A DNA stretch of 46,339 bases, taken from Cytidiella melzeri. Taxonomy: Eukaryota; Basidiomycota; Agaricomycetes; Polyporales; Irpicaceae. A model generated the notes under the pieces. It did not search any database and was not told where the DNA came from. It saw only the letters and a list, made by a program, of their open reading frames with translations. This document shows positions 9,836 to 21,014 of the stretch, one piece after another. Within the stretch, counting starts at the first letter, position 1, and every line of letters starts with the position of its first letter. Where the stretch lies: the NCBI GenBank assembly GCA_022592445.1, contig JABYQR010000342.1, positions 1-46,339 on the forward strand, read 5' to 3'. The position numbers and the translations under genes are program-made.

Positions 9836-9989
9836 CTGAGGGCATATCCCCTCAGTCTTATCCACTCTGTTGAACCAGGACTACTCAGTACCCACCAGTA
9901 CTTCGCTCACCACCACTCTAACTCTCTATCTCACACTATCTCCCCAAGTTTATCAACTTATCTGGTGAGTAGTAACCCTTACTGTTACA
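9836..9989 (+). repeat. Diverged copy of the last 154 bp of the gypsy LTR
   Basis: Direct copy of 9126-9279 (CTGAGGGCATATCCCC... to ACTGTTACA), but with many substitutions and small indels. It is therefore clearly older than the neighbouring inverted piece. Confidence 0.88.
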
Positions 9990-11288
9990 GGAGTTACAAT
10001 CAGAACCCAGCCTGTTGTGGCTCCAATGGGGGTGAGGCAATGCAGACATCAACAGGACACATGTAACATGTTCTAGCAATTGATCTGATGAGACATCCTC
10101 AAGCCCCTCATTCTTGAAGCAAGTAATTTTCTAGAATCAGCAGTGAACACTGCACAAGATCAATGACACGATAGATGAAGCCCTTTGCTAACATTGGTGA
10201 CTACCTTCATCAATGTACGGCTCCTTTTCCTGCAACCAAACTTATCAATTGTAGTACAGTCACTTTATCCCGGATCAAGCTGCCTATTAAAGGTGTAACC
10301 AATAGCAAATGCCCGTAATACAGTCAATATTCATGACCAGATGGCTTGGCAAGATCCTTACCAGGAACAGAGTTGTTTACTGAGGTTGTGTTTGGTCACA
10401 AAGGCACAGGTGCATTTGACTATTTCACGCTATATGATTTATTCAATTTGCTATGAATAACATAATCACTTGTAACCCTGCTCCTGCAGTTTACCAAGTT
10501 TTATCTAGATTATTTAATATAGTTCAACACCATTAAGAAGAAGACACATGTCAAACCATCTTTATCTCCATGCTCTACTCCACAAACTTGTTTTAATTCT
10601 GTGCTCACACCCATTGTTGCACTTCAAACAATACAGCACAGTCCCTCTTCTTTCATGAATGATTGTGTGCTCCAGTGAAGACAAACCACTGAATCACTAA
10701 ACATTGCGCATTGAGAAAGCTCTTCTCAACAAAATTACTTGTTCAGGCTGCTACCAGCACCAAGTTTACTCACAAATTTGGCTCAAAACGTAATATCTCA
10801 TTCAATCTTCAGGAATTGTACTTGCCGCTTGCCGGCCTTGCTAGCACTAGTACCAACTGGCCAATGTAGCAACAAGGACACCGCTGTTTTTTGAGGGGGG
10901 CACATGGAGTAGGGGCGCCCAGGCAAGCGTCAGGAGAGTGCCGGAGAGAGGCACATGACATTCATTTCCATTCTTGGTAGTTAGCTTAGTCATACACGCC
11001 TGTACTATTGGGAGAAACCTCCCGACGAGAACAATAGAACTCCTTCACCGCGAACGACAGCGACAAACCCATCCGTTAGGCGCTACCAGCAGTCGATTGC
11101 AAGTGACAAGTTGGTTTGGACTCCGAGGAGGAGCGCCATGGTTACTTCCTTATAGGGGAACTCTTACCGCAAACAAACGCGTCAACATATGCAAATAAGC
11201 CCCTTTGCGCATTTCACGCGCCTTAACTTTGAGTCTCACCACTTTACACTCCATACCTTCACTGCTCAATTTCGTTGGCTTGTTCGCG
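9990..11288. other. Intergenic stretch, no recognisable gene
   Basis: AT-richer DNA between the LTR remnants and NSE4. No long frame, domain or LTR end can be recognised. It may hold worn internal retroelement sequence. The last 200-300 bp, including a CT/AC-rich stretch ahead of 11289, should contain the NSE4 promoter. Confidence 0.6.
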
Positions 11289-12621
11289 ATGCCGAGGGTA
11301 CCTAAAGCTGAAGCTGGTCAAGCTGGACCGTCGCGTGAACAGAGTATGGCATATGACCCCGACCAGGACCCTGAAGAGAGAAGAGGATTGCGGAAGGATT
11401 ACAGGGTATTGCAAGGGCGTTTTGACGGTACGACGCGTTATCATTCTTCATCTTAGCGGGTGTTGATTAATCTTTGCAGACTCGAACAAAGATCAAGAAC
11501 CGGTCAAGGCAGAAGATGTGCTTGAGACAGTCGAGAAGGCCAACGAGCTATTCGACAAAGGTATTTGATGTCTTGGTGTCATGGCTGTCCGTATTGACGG
11601 GTCTTGTAGTGAAGGGAACGAGTGAGGCGACTATGGACTCAAATCTGCTCTTGAAGGCATCTATGAAGTCTGCCATGCTTGCCCGCAACATGAAGTCCGG
11701 TGGCGGCGCGTTCGACGTTGACGACTTCGTCAGCAAGTTGATCACCTTCATGGGTGGTCGGCGGAATGCCGATATGCATGAAAACGATAACGATGACGAC
11801 GACGAGACTTATGACGATGACGAAGACGATGACGGCACTCCGCTCGACTGGGAACGCATAGGCTGGAAGGCAATGGCCAAGAGCCGTCGCGCCCCTGCGA
11901 TGGATTTTATGTAATCAGTTCATTTTCTTGTGGGCCATCAGCAGACTTTGACATGGACCGTATTGTCAGGTTGGGCCCTCTGTCGATCGAAACGAAGAAG
12001 CGTAATGTGACAAAGAGAGCGAAGCTGGAGAAGAACATCGAGGACCAGAAGAAACCTCAAAACATTACCGAGGATGACATTCAGCGCTCTGAACATGAGA
12101 CGACTAAGAATGTCAGCACGGTCAGTCGCGATTGTAGAAACGTGAACATCTACGCCATGCTGACCTGCCAACAGCTTGAGGACCTACTTCAAGGTCTAGG
12201 CCAAATCAATTTATTCCGGTTTATTATAAACCCAAACGATTTTGGACAGTCAGTAGAGAACATGTTCTACCTGTCATTTTTGATCCGCGATGGGAAATGC
12301 GCTCTAGATTTGGACAATGGCGAGCCTATCATCTGTAAGGGGATACTTTGGTCTCACTGTCGGGATTCGTACAAACCTTTCTCCTGCAGTCTTGAGTGAG
12401 CCGCCTTCGGCAGATGACTATGAGGGAGGCCTGAGCAAACAACAGATGGTCATGGAACTCGATATGGCTACTTGGGAGGTGGGTTGAGTTTATTCATCTC
12501 GTTGTGCGCCAGGACATTGAAGCTGTTATAGCGCGCTATCGAGGTGTTCGGAATACGAGAACCCACGATACCGCAGCGTACCAAAGAGAAAACACGCATT
12601 GGCAACAAGTGGTATGGGTGA
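11289..12621 (+). CDS. NSE4: Nse4, kleisin of the SMC5-SMC6 complex
   Basis: Encodes about 336 residues in seven exons: 11289-11427, 11480-11560, 11610-11910, 11970-12120, 12175-12334, 12390-12478, 12532-12621. All introns are 49-59 nt with GT..AG ends, and the exon total is a multiple of three. Family signatures are clear: the N-terminal helix with YRVLQGRF; ANELFDKVKGTSEATMDSNLLLKAS; SGGGAFDVDDFVSKLITFMGG; AMAKSRRAPAMDFMLGPLSIE; the C-terminal winged-helix block INLFRFIINPNDFGQSVENMFYLSFLIRDGK; and DMATWERAIEVFGI. Nse4 bridges the Smc5 and Smc6 heads and binds Nse1-Nse3, acting in the nucleus in recombinational repair and replication-fork processing. An acidic Asp/Glu run (about 11780-11835) lies between the conserved blocks. 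The gene looks intact and ends convergent with the FunK1 remnant. Confidence 0.95.
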
Positions 12622-13095
12622 AGTCCTACACGTCACGGCCTGGAGTACTCAGAAATCGGCGGAAGCTTCGTTTGTTGTAGCGTATATCTGTACTTATCGC
12701 TAGTTGTACAGCTCATTGATTCACAGTGTGATAACTAAGAACTTGACGGCGCAAGACTGATACACAACAAATCCTTGCTCATGTTGCGGAAGCCCGTAAG
12801 TACGACGTGGCACTGCTTCAAGTGACACCCAGGCTCGCGGATGCCATGGTACTAAAAAATGTCACTGCCGGCGTTGCAGGCTATGAAGACTTTGATCCGG
12901 GTATCCCAGTCACGCAGCAGAAATTTACCTCATCCGTGTCTCATAGGACACACATAGAATATATATACTTCATAAACACAGTACTGCTCAACGTCGCTAT
13001 TGGGTGTGATATATAGCATACTAGACTACTCCGTAGAAGGACTTCCATCTTCCAGATTATCTCCAACGCTTCCCCCATACCCACTATTCGAATCT
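12622..13095. other. Intergenic region between convergent genes
   Basis: Contains the 3' ends of NSE4 (+) and the FunK1 gene (-). A short frame at 12807-13016 has no recognisable domain and is not supported as a gene. Confidence 0.55.
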
Positions 13096-15663
13096 TCATT
13101 GTCCGCTACCTTGGCCTTCATCTCTCGAAGTATTGGTCCGCTTCGACTTATCTGCCCTCGGGCTGCCACTCTTGAACTTGCGCTTCGCTTCTATGATCGC
13201 TCCCGTCTTACCGGTTGAGTCGGTAACAGAGAAGGAGAGTGTGCTATGTGAAACCACCTCGCTGCTCCCACTAAGGGGCAGTCCGAAGAACTGATCCCCT
13301 ATCTTATCATCGTGCTTCGCCCAATGACTCAGAACGGCTGCAAACGCATCGAACATCGTTGTGAGATCCGCCAAAGGCGAGGGCGACGTCGAGGAGGCAG
13401 CCAGTGTAGAGGTAGCTTGGGCTATTTGCTCCGGGATGTCAATACGGTGGGCATCAAATGACCATCAGGAGGCTTGTCACAATCAACATCGAAGAAGACC
13501 ATCTTTGTCAGTCCTGGGTTTGTGCCGCTCAAGGACAAGGGGGCGTTCGGTAGTGCACCATATGAGGCCTCAAGGTCAGCGAAGTTGGCTGTTGAGTAGT
13601 AGTGGGTGTAGCAGATATGATGAAATTGTGAGATGAGAGCCTGCAGTGACTCAAGCGCTGGCACAAGTTGGACGTCTATACCCAAATTCTGGAAGGGCAA
13701 GATCTTTCTGGTACCACCGACATGATATTCGCCCACTGCTTGACAGGTGTGGAAATTATTGAGATAGTTGGCGAGCGTCGTGTTTTTCCGGTTGGCTTGA
13801 ACTCAAGCGTCCACGGTCAATTCTCCTGAGCTTCCTGGGCTTGATAGGTTGTGCGAGTGGAATCGGAGAGCGAGCCACTTGAGAACTCGGTAGAATGATT
13901 CGAGATCGTCTGCGAGGGTAATGGGCCTGCGGGGGTACTTGAACGCAATTCCTGACATGAACAACGTACCCTGACAAGCTGTTGTGAGTACGTCTGTCAG
14001 AGGATCTCATCACACCACGGACATACTGAGCGACCATGCTGAGATGCTTGAACATTCAGATCCTCACCATACTGGCACAGATCCCAGTCATTGAGGGAAC
14101 CCTTTGGACAGGTCTGGAAGTCTTGAGGATTTATGTCAATCAGGATTTTCACGGCACTGACGCCCCGATGAAGCACCTTTGCTTTTATCCTAGTGGGCTT
14201 CAAGCAAGGGAGGATGTTTCAGCTAACGCTTGAGGGTGGTAGAACTTCGCTCACCCCTGAAGGCGTCAAAGAACACACGAGCTAGGCATAACGAGTCGTG
14301 GTAGCTCTCCAATGGCATTCCAATCCGACTGATTACAAGGCAACCATAATGACGGACCAGCACATCTCAGCTGTTGGTTATGAAGCCTTGGTTAATTGTA
14401 GCCTGAACATCGCCTTGGAAGCGCACATCGCCGCCACCAACGGCGTCTGCAATGCTCGGAACACCAGCTTTCATCAACCGCATGTAAGTCTTCAGTTCCT
14501 TATGGATATCGTCGGAAATGGCTCGCCACGTATCTTTCAGGTACACCAACTTAAATCGCTGGCTTTCGTGTGGAATGCGACATATCCACGGGTCGCACCA
14601 CCCACTACCGACCAATGCCCTGAGTCGTAACGACCAACCAATAATGTCATGTTCGCAGCACCCTTTATCTCGGACACTGAGTAGAGGTAAAGAAATTTAT
14701 TGCGCAACATACAGTCTGGAAGAATGATGCTGAGCATAAGGAAGAAATGGAAGCGCGTTACGCACTTCGTAGATTGGGTCTTGGACCACGTTGTCTTTGA
14801 CAGCCTGCAACAATCTTTGAGCGTGAACATTCTCAGGGGGTAGATGTTGAGCAGTGTGATGTCCGCATTATGAGCGGGTACGGCCGTAGCGTCGTAACCT
14901 CACGCGCTTGGAGTTGTCTGTGCGAAGATATATGAGCTGCAGAAGAGTACATGAGGACTTCGCGAGGTCAAGCGTCGTAGAGATCACTACACCAGCTCGT
15001 TCGCATCTCATGAACCGCACATTGCATTGCACAATGATCAAAGTGTAGACAAACTGGCGATGTTGTCGTAGGGCCACTTACCGAGACATATCTGATCAGC
15101 TGCGCACGGGGATTCTTTGGCCCTGCACCTTCAAGAAGAAAGGGTGATCTCCTAGACCCGGTCCCAAAGGGATTCATGCCTGTGTCATACTTGCACTCGA
15201 CAAGCAACTGTATCCAAGACTAAGCTGTACGAGAGAGGTACTGGCGCCGTGATTCAAGATCAACGTGTTTTGGGTGGTCATTCGCTGATGTGGTCCAAGC
15301 GGTTTGTCCTCCTTGATCCACGTTCGGGTCATCACTATATATGCATAGGTCGGAAGTGCTATCCTTGTGGGTATCGCCAATTCCGTGAGTCGAGGTATCT
15401 CTAGTGACAAAGCTATGAGCCGAATGCTGGAGAACTGCGTTGAACGCCCTCTTTGGCAAGGACAATCGGCTGTCAATATGCATTAACCCATACACAATAC
15501 ACCAGCGTACCAGGGGTGGATACATCTGTGATTCGCTCCTGTTTATGTTGTTCTTATCGGTGAAAGCGGCGACAAGCCTTTCTGCAATTGGAGTTATGAG
15601 ATTTACAGGCATAAAGTCTGTGGGAGGCCAGAGGTCCGTTATCTTCTCCAACTTTCTCTGCAT
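13096..15663 (-). pseudogene. FunK1 fungal protein kinase, degraded
   Basis: Minus-strand segments match the FunK1 family in order: an N-terminal part (15663-15220), KYDTGMNPFGT (about 15190), RQFVYTLIIVQCNVRFMRCERAGVVIS (about 15060-14985), GGATRGYVAFHTKASDL, LVYLKDTWRA (about 14540), the catalytic-loop region KVLHRGVSAVKILI (about 14170), LNDWDL (the DFG-like site), then FMSGIAFKYPRRPITLADDLESFYRVLKWLALRFHS (13960-13850) and a C-tail to 13096. Splicing of 13971-14026 joins two conserved blocks well. Signs of decay: the catalytic Asp of HRD is Gly (HRG, 14162-14170), an in-frame TGA at 13803-13805, and a frame change near 15085 without a convincing intron. FunK1 kinases are multicopy in mushroom genomes and their substrates are mostly unknown. 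It could be an expressed pseudokinase, but a decaying copy fits better. Confidence 0.85.
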
Positions 15664-16046
15664 AATGATCCCGCATTTCAGAGGGGAGTTGGAGAGGGAA
15701 AAGGTGGATGAGAATGATATGGAGAAGGAAATTGAGAAGTAAGGAGGAAGGAGAAGCTGAAGGAGGCAGTGAGTTTGGTTTTGGTGAGATACTGCGCCTG
15801 CTGAAGTCTTTCACAGGATGTGCTAGATCGTTATAACAGGAATTAACGATTTGGGTACTCGTTCCGGATTGCTGTGCCAGCTTTCAATCTCAGCCTGAAA
15901 GTCATCGACACTGCCGCAGTCGTCATCGCGTGACTGGTGTAATTACGTAATATTATGTCACAGTTTCGCACGGGTTTGATACAAGTACACGGCGCGAGAC
16001 AAGCGCGCTATTACCCATCTCCTTCACGGACGAGCATCGTTCTCGA
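15664..16046. other. Divergent upstream region of FunK1 and MAM3
   Basis: 383 bp between two head-to-head genes. No clear TATA box is seen at the expected distance. AT-rich words (TTACGTAATATTATG near 15944) are the only notable sequence. It probably contains the MAM3 promoter. Confidence 0.5.
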
Positions 16047-19000
16047 ATGGTACCGGCTCTAAAGCATTCTCCTCATACTCCGAGACTGCTCTTAACACTT
16101 GCATCGCTCGCATCCCAACATGTTCCCAGTATTTCCAGCAAGCCCCTCTTCAACAACACCCTACATGTTCTCTCCAAACGAGCCTCGGAGCACCATGACG
16201 CCGCATTCATCGCCGGCGCGTGCCTCATCCCGATCCTCGTGGTCTTGTCGGGTGTGTTTGCCGGTCTGACACTGGGCTACATGAGTCTCGACGAGACTCA
16301 ATTGAACGTATTGAGTATCAGCGGTACACCGTCAGTAACCTCTCGTGCTTTAGGTTCACTCACAAATGCTGATCGTCTTGTACCAGTGAGCAGAAGATGT
16401 ACGCAAACAAGATCAAACCTATTCGCAAAGATGGACACCGTCTGCTGGTCACACTCCTCCTTGCGAACATGATCACCAATGAAACACTCCCTGTCATTTC
16501 CGCCCCCGTTCTCGGCAGTGGCGTCGTGAGTGTCGTCGCAAGCACGGTCCTCATCGTTATGTACGTTCCAGATCCTCGTTCGGTCTCTTGGCAATACATG
16601 TTCTTCCGTATTCTGCGAGCACTTGACCTCATGACATGTCGCGTGGGCCCAGATACGCGTCGTCGCGACGCGCTAATCTTTTGCGCTTACACGGTACACG
16701 TGACTTTTTCGGCTTCTTGATTCTGGGTCTACAGTGCAGTGCAGGTCTCGAGCGGTGTTCACAGAACAGATGTTCTTGATCTTGTACATGTCACAACAGC
16801 TACTTTCACCTCACGCTAGCTCCCAGTGCAATCAGCATTTTGCTGTGATAGTCATCATTCATTTCCATCACATAATAATGCTGACTTGTACGCGCTTATA
16901 GCTTTGCAGAAATCATTCCGCAATCACTCTGCACTCGATATGGCCTATATTTTGGGGCGAAGATGGCCGGTCCCGTCTGGGTGTTGCTGTGGACTTTGGT
17001 TCGTACAACTCGTGGATTCTGCAGGAAAAACTGAACTGAAGGAGTTTTAGGGCGTCGTAGCGTGGCCAGTCGCAAAGCTACTTGAATTTGCACTTGGTCC
17101 TCACCATGGCATAATTTATCGTCGGGCGGAACTCAAGGAGCTCATAGCCATGCACTCCAGTGCTGGTGAACACGGAGGTGATTTAAAGACCGACACCATC
17201 ACCATCATTGGCGGTGCCCTTGACCTTCAAGAAAAGGTCGTTCGGCAAGCAATGACACCGATAGAGGATGTTTTCATGCTCTCCCTCGACGCCAAGCTAG
17301 ACTACGAGACGCTTCGCAAGATCTGCTTGACCGGTCACTCCAGAGTACCTGTGTACGAAGAGGTCCAGGTCCTGTCTTCGACACTCACAATGCAGGTACA
17401 TCAAAAAGCAATCTGCCTCGTCCGCATACTGATCACTTGTTACCTTAGGGTGCTGGTGTAGATCCTACGACGGTTGTTCACAGCGAAGGCAAAGCTCGAG
17501 GGGACAGCAGAGACAGCCGTGGTGCGTCCGCGTCAACGCCACAAGCAAAACCCCGAACACAGACAGTCAAGAAAATTGTCGGCATTCTCCTAGTGAAGCA
17601 GGTGAGTTGGATAATGTCCTATCATATGGAACTTGATCTCATAGTAGATATCAGTGCGTCCTTCTAGACCCTAAAGGTGACTACACAACTTCGTTGCGTG
17701 GGTATATGGAGGTTAATTGTACTTGCAGACGCTACTCCCGTGCGCAAGATCCCATTGAACAAGGTTGTTTTCGTTCCAAATAACGAGCCGTTACTGGGTA
17801 TCCTTGATAGGTTTCAAGAAGGCCGTTCCCACATCGCGATCGTGAGCCGCTTCAGTGTAGAGCGAGCGGTCAGCGTAAAGCAAGCAGTGAAGAGCGGGCT
17901 TACCCAGCGTTTGAGGCAACACGTAGGCATGGGCGATAGCGACTCGAGTTCAAGCGTTAGTAGCGACTCCGAGGCGGAAGATGGTTCTGGTAAACGCAGC
18001 CCCCTTTTTCGGCGCCGACGATTCTCGAGGAAACCCACCAAGGACTCGGTGTCTAGTTCGAATGGAGATACGGTTCGCGAAGATGGCGATCGCACGAGCG
18101 AAGAGGGCGCTGTCGACTCGAAGCAGCACACACGCTTTAGTATGACGAAACGTGGACGGAAGAAAAAACGTCAAGCTGATGTTGAGATGGGAGTTGTTCT
18201 ACCAGAGCAGACAGGGAACAAGGACCCCAAGAGCCGAATGCCTAACTTGACACTTCCGGGGTCATCTTTTGGACGGGAGCAAAGTATGCCGGCGGACGCA
18301 GTGTTGACGAAACAAGGTGCTGAAGAGGTCAGTGTGATGGTTCTGTTTTTCCAGTATGTTTACTGATTACCCATTGCTAGTTCTTGCAAGCTGTTGATCC
18401 AGCCATCATGCCATTGGGCATTATCACACTTGAGGATGTTTTGGAAGGTAAGATCGTCATCGAAATGTATGCTATCAGGTCATTGACAAGTTGGATGCAG
18501 AACTGATCGGTGAAGAGATTTATGACGAGTTCGACCCTCAAGGCCATCCTGATCTCAAGTCCTTCGCACTGAACGACACAAAGTCCACTCCACCGATTCT
18601 CAAGCGCAAAGGATCCGTTCCAGAACTGGCTGGCCACAATGCGATGGCCGCATCGGGCAAGGAGACTCCTAGACGGCTATCTACGAACGCCGTCAACAAG
18701 CCAGCAATAAGCGCTTTGAAAGGTCTTCACTTCAAGGGATTAGCTTTTGCTCGGTCGAGGAGTGCGCCGCCTTCGCCCACTGATGAGAAGCCCACCATCT
18801 TTTTGGGTGAAGGCGGTATTCTTCGGGGTGCGCTACCAGAAGTGACCACTGATGAAGAAACCGGGCATTCTACAGGTCGACAGGCAGCAGAGATGGACGT
18901 CTCCGATGCTATACTAACTGCGGGGAAGGTTCCATCGCCTCCAGAGCCTTTGCCTACACATGGGGATACATCTGTCGAAGCTCCTATTCTTGCTCCTGTC

Positions 19001-19315
19001 CCTGTGGCGGCCTCGTCGTTACCGTTGAATCATCACGTTGTCAACCAATCGCTGATTCTTCCTGTTGCACGTAACGCTTCGCCCTCCCCGTCACTTGAGC
19101 ATGCGATTATGGTGGAGCGCAAGCGGCGTGCGGCTGCTGGGCTGGCGAGCATCGCTTCACCCAAGGGTGCGCGGTTTAAGAGCAGTCCTCTCACCGGCGA
19201 TCGAGGTGGTGTCGTTGTCGCTGAACGGGTGCGACAAACAGTGAGTAGTCCGGGTGCGGACGGGAAGAGGGATGAGACGCATGTCGTTGATGACGAAGAT
19301 ACGAAGGGTTTGTAG
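16047..19315 (+). CDS. MAM3: CNNM/Mam3-type membrane protein (DUF21 plus CBS pair)
   Basis: Predicted 851 residues in nine exons: 16047-16330, 16387-16560, 16902-16998, 17051-17395, 17449-17601, 17655-17676, 17729-18327, 18381-18447, 18501-19315 (sum divisible by three). An N-terminal hydrophobic leader is followed by the DUF21 membrane domain (VLSGVFAGLTLGYMSLDETQLNVLSISGTP; LLLANMITNETLPV; FAEIIPQSLCTRYG). Then come the CBS-pair region (RQAMTPIEDVFMLSLDAKLDY; GHSRVPVYEE; KKIVGILLVKQCVLLDP; PLLGILDRFQEGRSHIAIVS; PLGIITLEDVLEELIGEEIYDEFD), split by a long Ser/acidic/basic insertion (about 17930-18320), and a disordered C-tail. CNNM proteins handle Mg2+ or related divalent ions; yeast Mam3 is vacuolar and affects metal tolerance and mitochondrial shape. 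The second intron is 341 nt, against 52-56 nt for the others. The gene is intact. Confidence 0.94.
16561..16901 (+). other. Exceptionally long intron (341 nt) in MAM3
   Basis: The donor GTACGT and acceptor CTTATAG join ..LIVI to FAEIIPQS in phase, which is a contiguous block in CNNM proteins. The intron therefore holds no missing exon. A 7-bp-stem hairpin, CGCGTCGTCGCGACGCG, lies at 16656-16672. No open frame of note is present. Confidence 0.75.
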
Positions 19316-19959
19316 CGCGATTTCTTGCGACAAGTTCTCGGTGAACCTCGTTACTTTATCTGAATGTTGGTGGAGATGAACGAGCTATCATTTTATCAGT
19401 ACCAATAATTCATGTATGCTCCTAGGATTACTTGTACCACAACAACCAGTTGAGTTCTTGCTATAGTTGAAGTGTCTCATGGGGCTGTGGCCTGTGTCCG
19501 AGTTTGGACCTGACACTCTTTGTGGCGTGCTTGGCGCCCTCGGCCGGGCAGTGCTCATCCAGTGCAAGTTTCAGATGGCCGGTTACGGTGTTCCGCACGA
19601 AACTCGTGGTGGCCGCCCGCAAATATTAATGGGCCATGGTTACGCACTCGAAGACTTTGCTTACCGCGTAATCCAGGTGGCCAGTACGAGGGGGTAAAGG
19701 TCAGGAAAGCGGATACTTACAGGCGATCGGGGCACGGCCTTGCATCCCGCGCATGCATTGTTTGATCCGCACAATCAAGGCCATCCTCGACTCGGAGCCA
19801 AGTCGTGTTGGCAGTGCCAAGCCAAACGCGGCGTCACCTTTTTGATGGGGCCAACCAGTCTCAGTATATAAAGGGGCCCAATGCGAAACACACCCCCACC
19901 AAGCTATTTTCTCTCTTTCTCTTTCTCCCTCTCCCTCTTTCCCCTTCCCCACGTCAAAA
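19316..19959. other. Intergenic region with TATA box and CT-rich leader
   Basis: Holds the MAM3 3' end and the promoter of the following secreted-protein gene. A TATA box (TATATAAAGG, about 19865) sits 95 bp before the ATG, and a CT-rich tract (about 19910-19948) sits just before it. This core-promoter layout is common for highly expressed fungal genes. A short frame at 19467-19697 is not supported. Confidence 0.7.
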
Positions 19960-20698
19960 ATGCTCGCGCTACTTGCAGCCATTGCTTTTCTAGCTGCTGG
20001 CATCGTTGCGAACCCAGTCAAGAGAGACGGACTGTGGTGTGAACCTTGGGGCAGTACCGGCTTCGACGTGGCGTCCAATTTCACGCTCGTCGCCTTCGAT
20101 GCAACCCACGTTGTGACCTCGAGCTCGGTCGGCGTGCCTCTCGTACTTGGACAAGCGGGTGCGACCACTGGTGCAGAATTCCATGTTCTTTCGGTGTGTA
20201 CTATCTTGTGCCGCGTATCGATCGATGTGTTGATTCTCTCATGTGTTAAAGACTTATGCTTCGTATCCGTATGGCGACCCCAATCAAGCATGGACGTTGG
20301 ACGAGGGTGTTCTCCTCCCCACTAATCAGTCTGTAAAGATTGCCGGTGAACCAGTCTCAGCCGGAGGCCAGCCTACTTGGGTCAGTAGCACTGAAGCGGG
20401 TGACTCTGCGCAGATCTGGTGTGGCGTCGTGAGTGTCGCAACATTTTTGTTATGTTCTAAGTGGCACCATTGACGAAAGTTCCCGATTTTTTCGTAGGCC
20501 CAATCCAGTGCCCACGGCGGAGGTACCGGCAACCCGACTTTGTCGGTCAACGGCGAGATCGACCAGTTCTCGCTTTGCAGTACTGGCGAAACCGAGCTTG
20601 CGCAAGTGAACATTGTGTACAGGGCATCACCCGACTCCTACGGGTACATTTACGATACATGCAGCAAAGTGACGGTCCAGATGGTCGGCACGTATTGA
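19960..20698 (+). CDS. Small secreted protein, unknown family
   Basis: Three exons (19960-20193, 20252-20428, 20498-20698; introns of 58 and 69 nt) give 203 residues. The N-terminus is a clear signal peptide (MLALLAAIAFLAAGIVA) followed by NPVKR, which may be trimmed by a Kex2-type protease. The mature part has few cysteines, a block GDPNQAWTLDEGVLLPTNQSVKIAG and a C-terminus ending KVTVQMVGTY. The WTLDEG..L motif faintly recalls short beta-trefoil (ricin-type) repeats, but I cannot assign a family. The strong TATA/CT promoter suggests good expression. I infer an extracellular or wall-associated role only from the signal peptide. The reading frame is intact across both splice sites. Confidence 0.85.
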
Positions 20699-21014
20699 TC
20701 CTGCCCATTCCGTTGTTAGTTTCTTCATGATGACGACAACATGTTTGGGTGTATTATTCGCTCCTTTTTCTTCCTCCCTTCTTTTGCTTGGACAATTTGG
20801 GTTTTCTGTGGACATTATTTGCACTCTTGTTGAATGGACTTACGACAGTACTTAGCGTCATTAAGTAACATTCATCCACACGTTCGAACTATCAAACGAT
20901 ATTTGCGGCAATCTGAAACGACTCAAGCTACTCGAAGCTGATGCAATATCATGGAGTAGGTACAACAGTTCGCCGAGCAAGCTGTTCTTTAGATCAAAAA
21001 TGTCCGCGTTCGAA
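20699..21014. other. Intergenic region
   Basis: The convergent 3' ends of the secreted-protein gene and the first P450. Nothing else is recognised. Confidence 0.5.
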
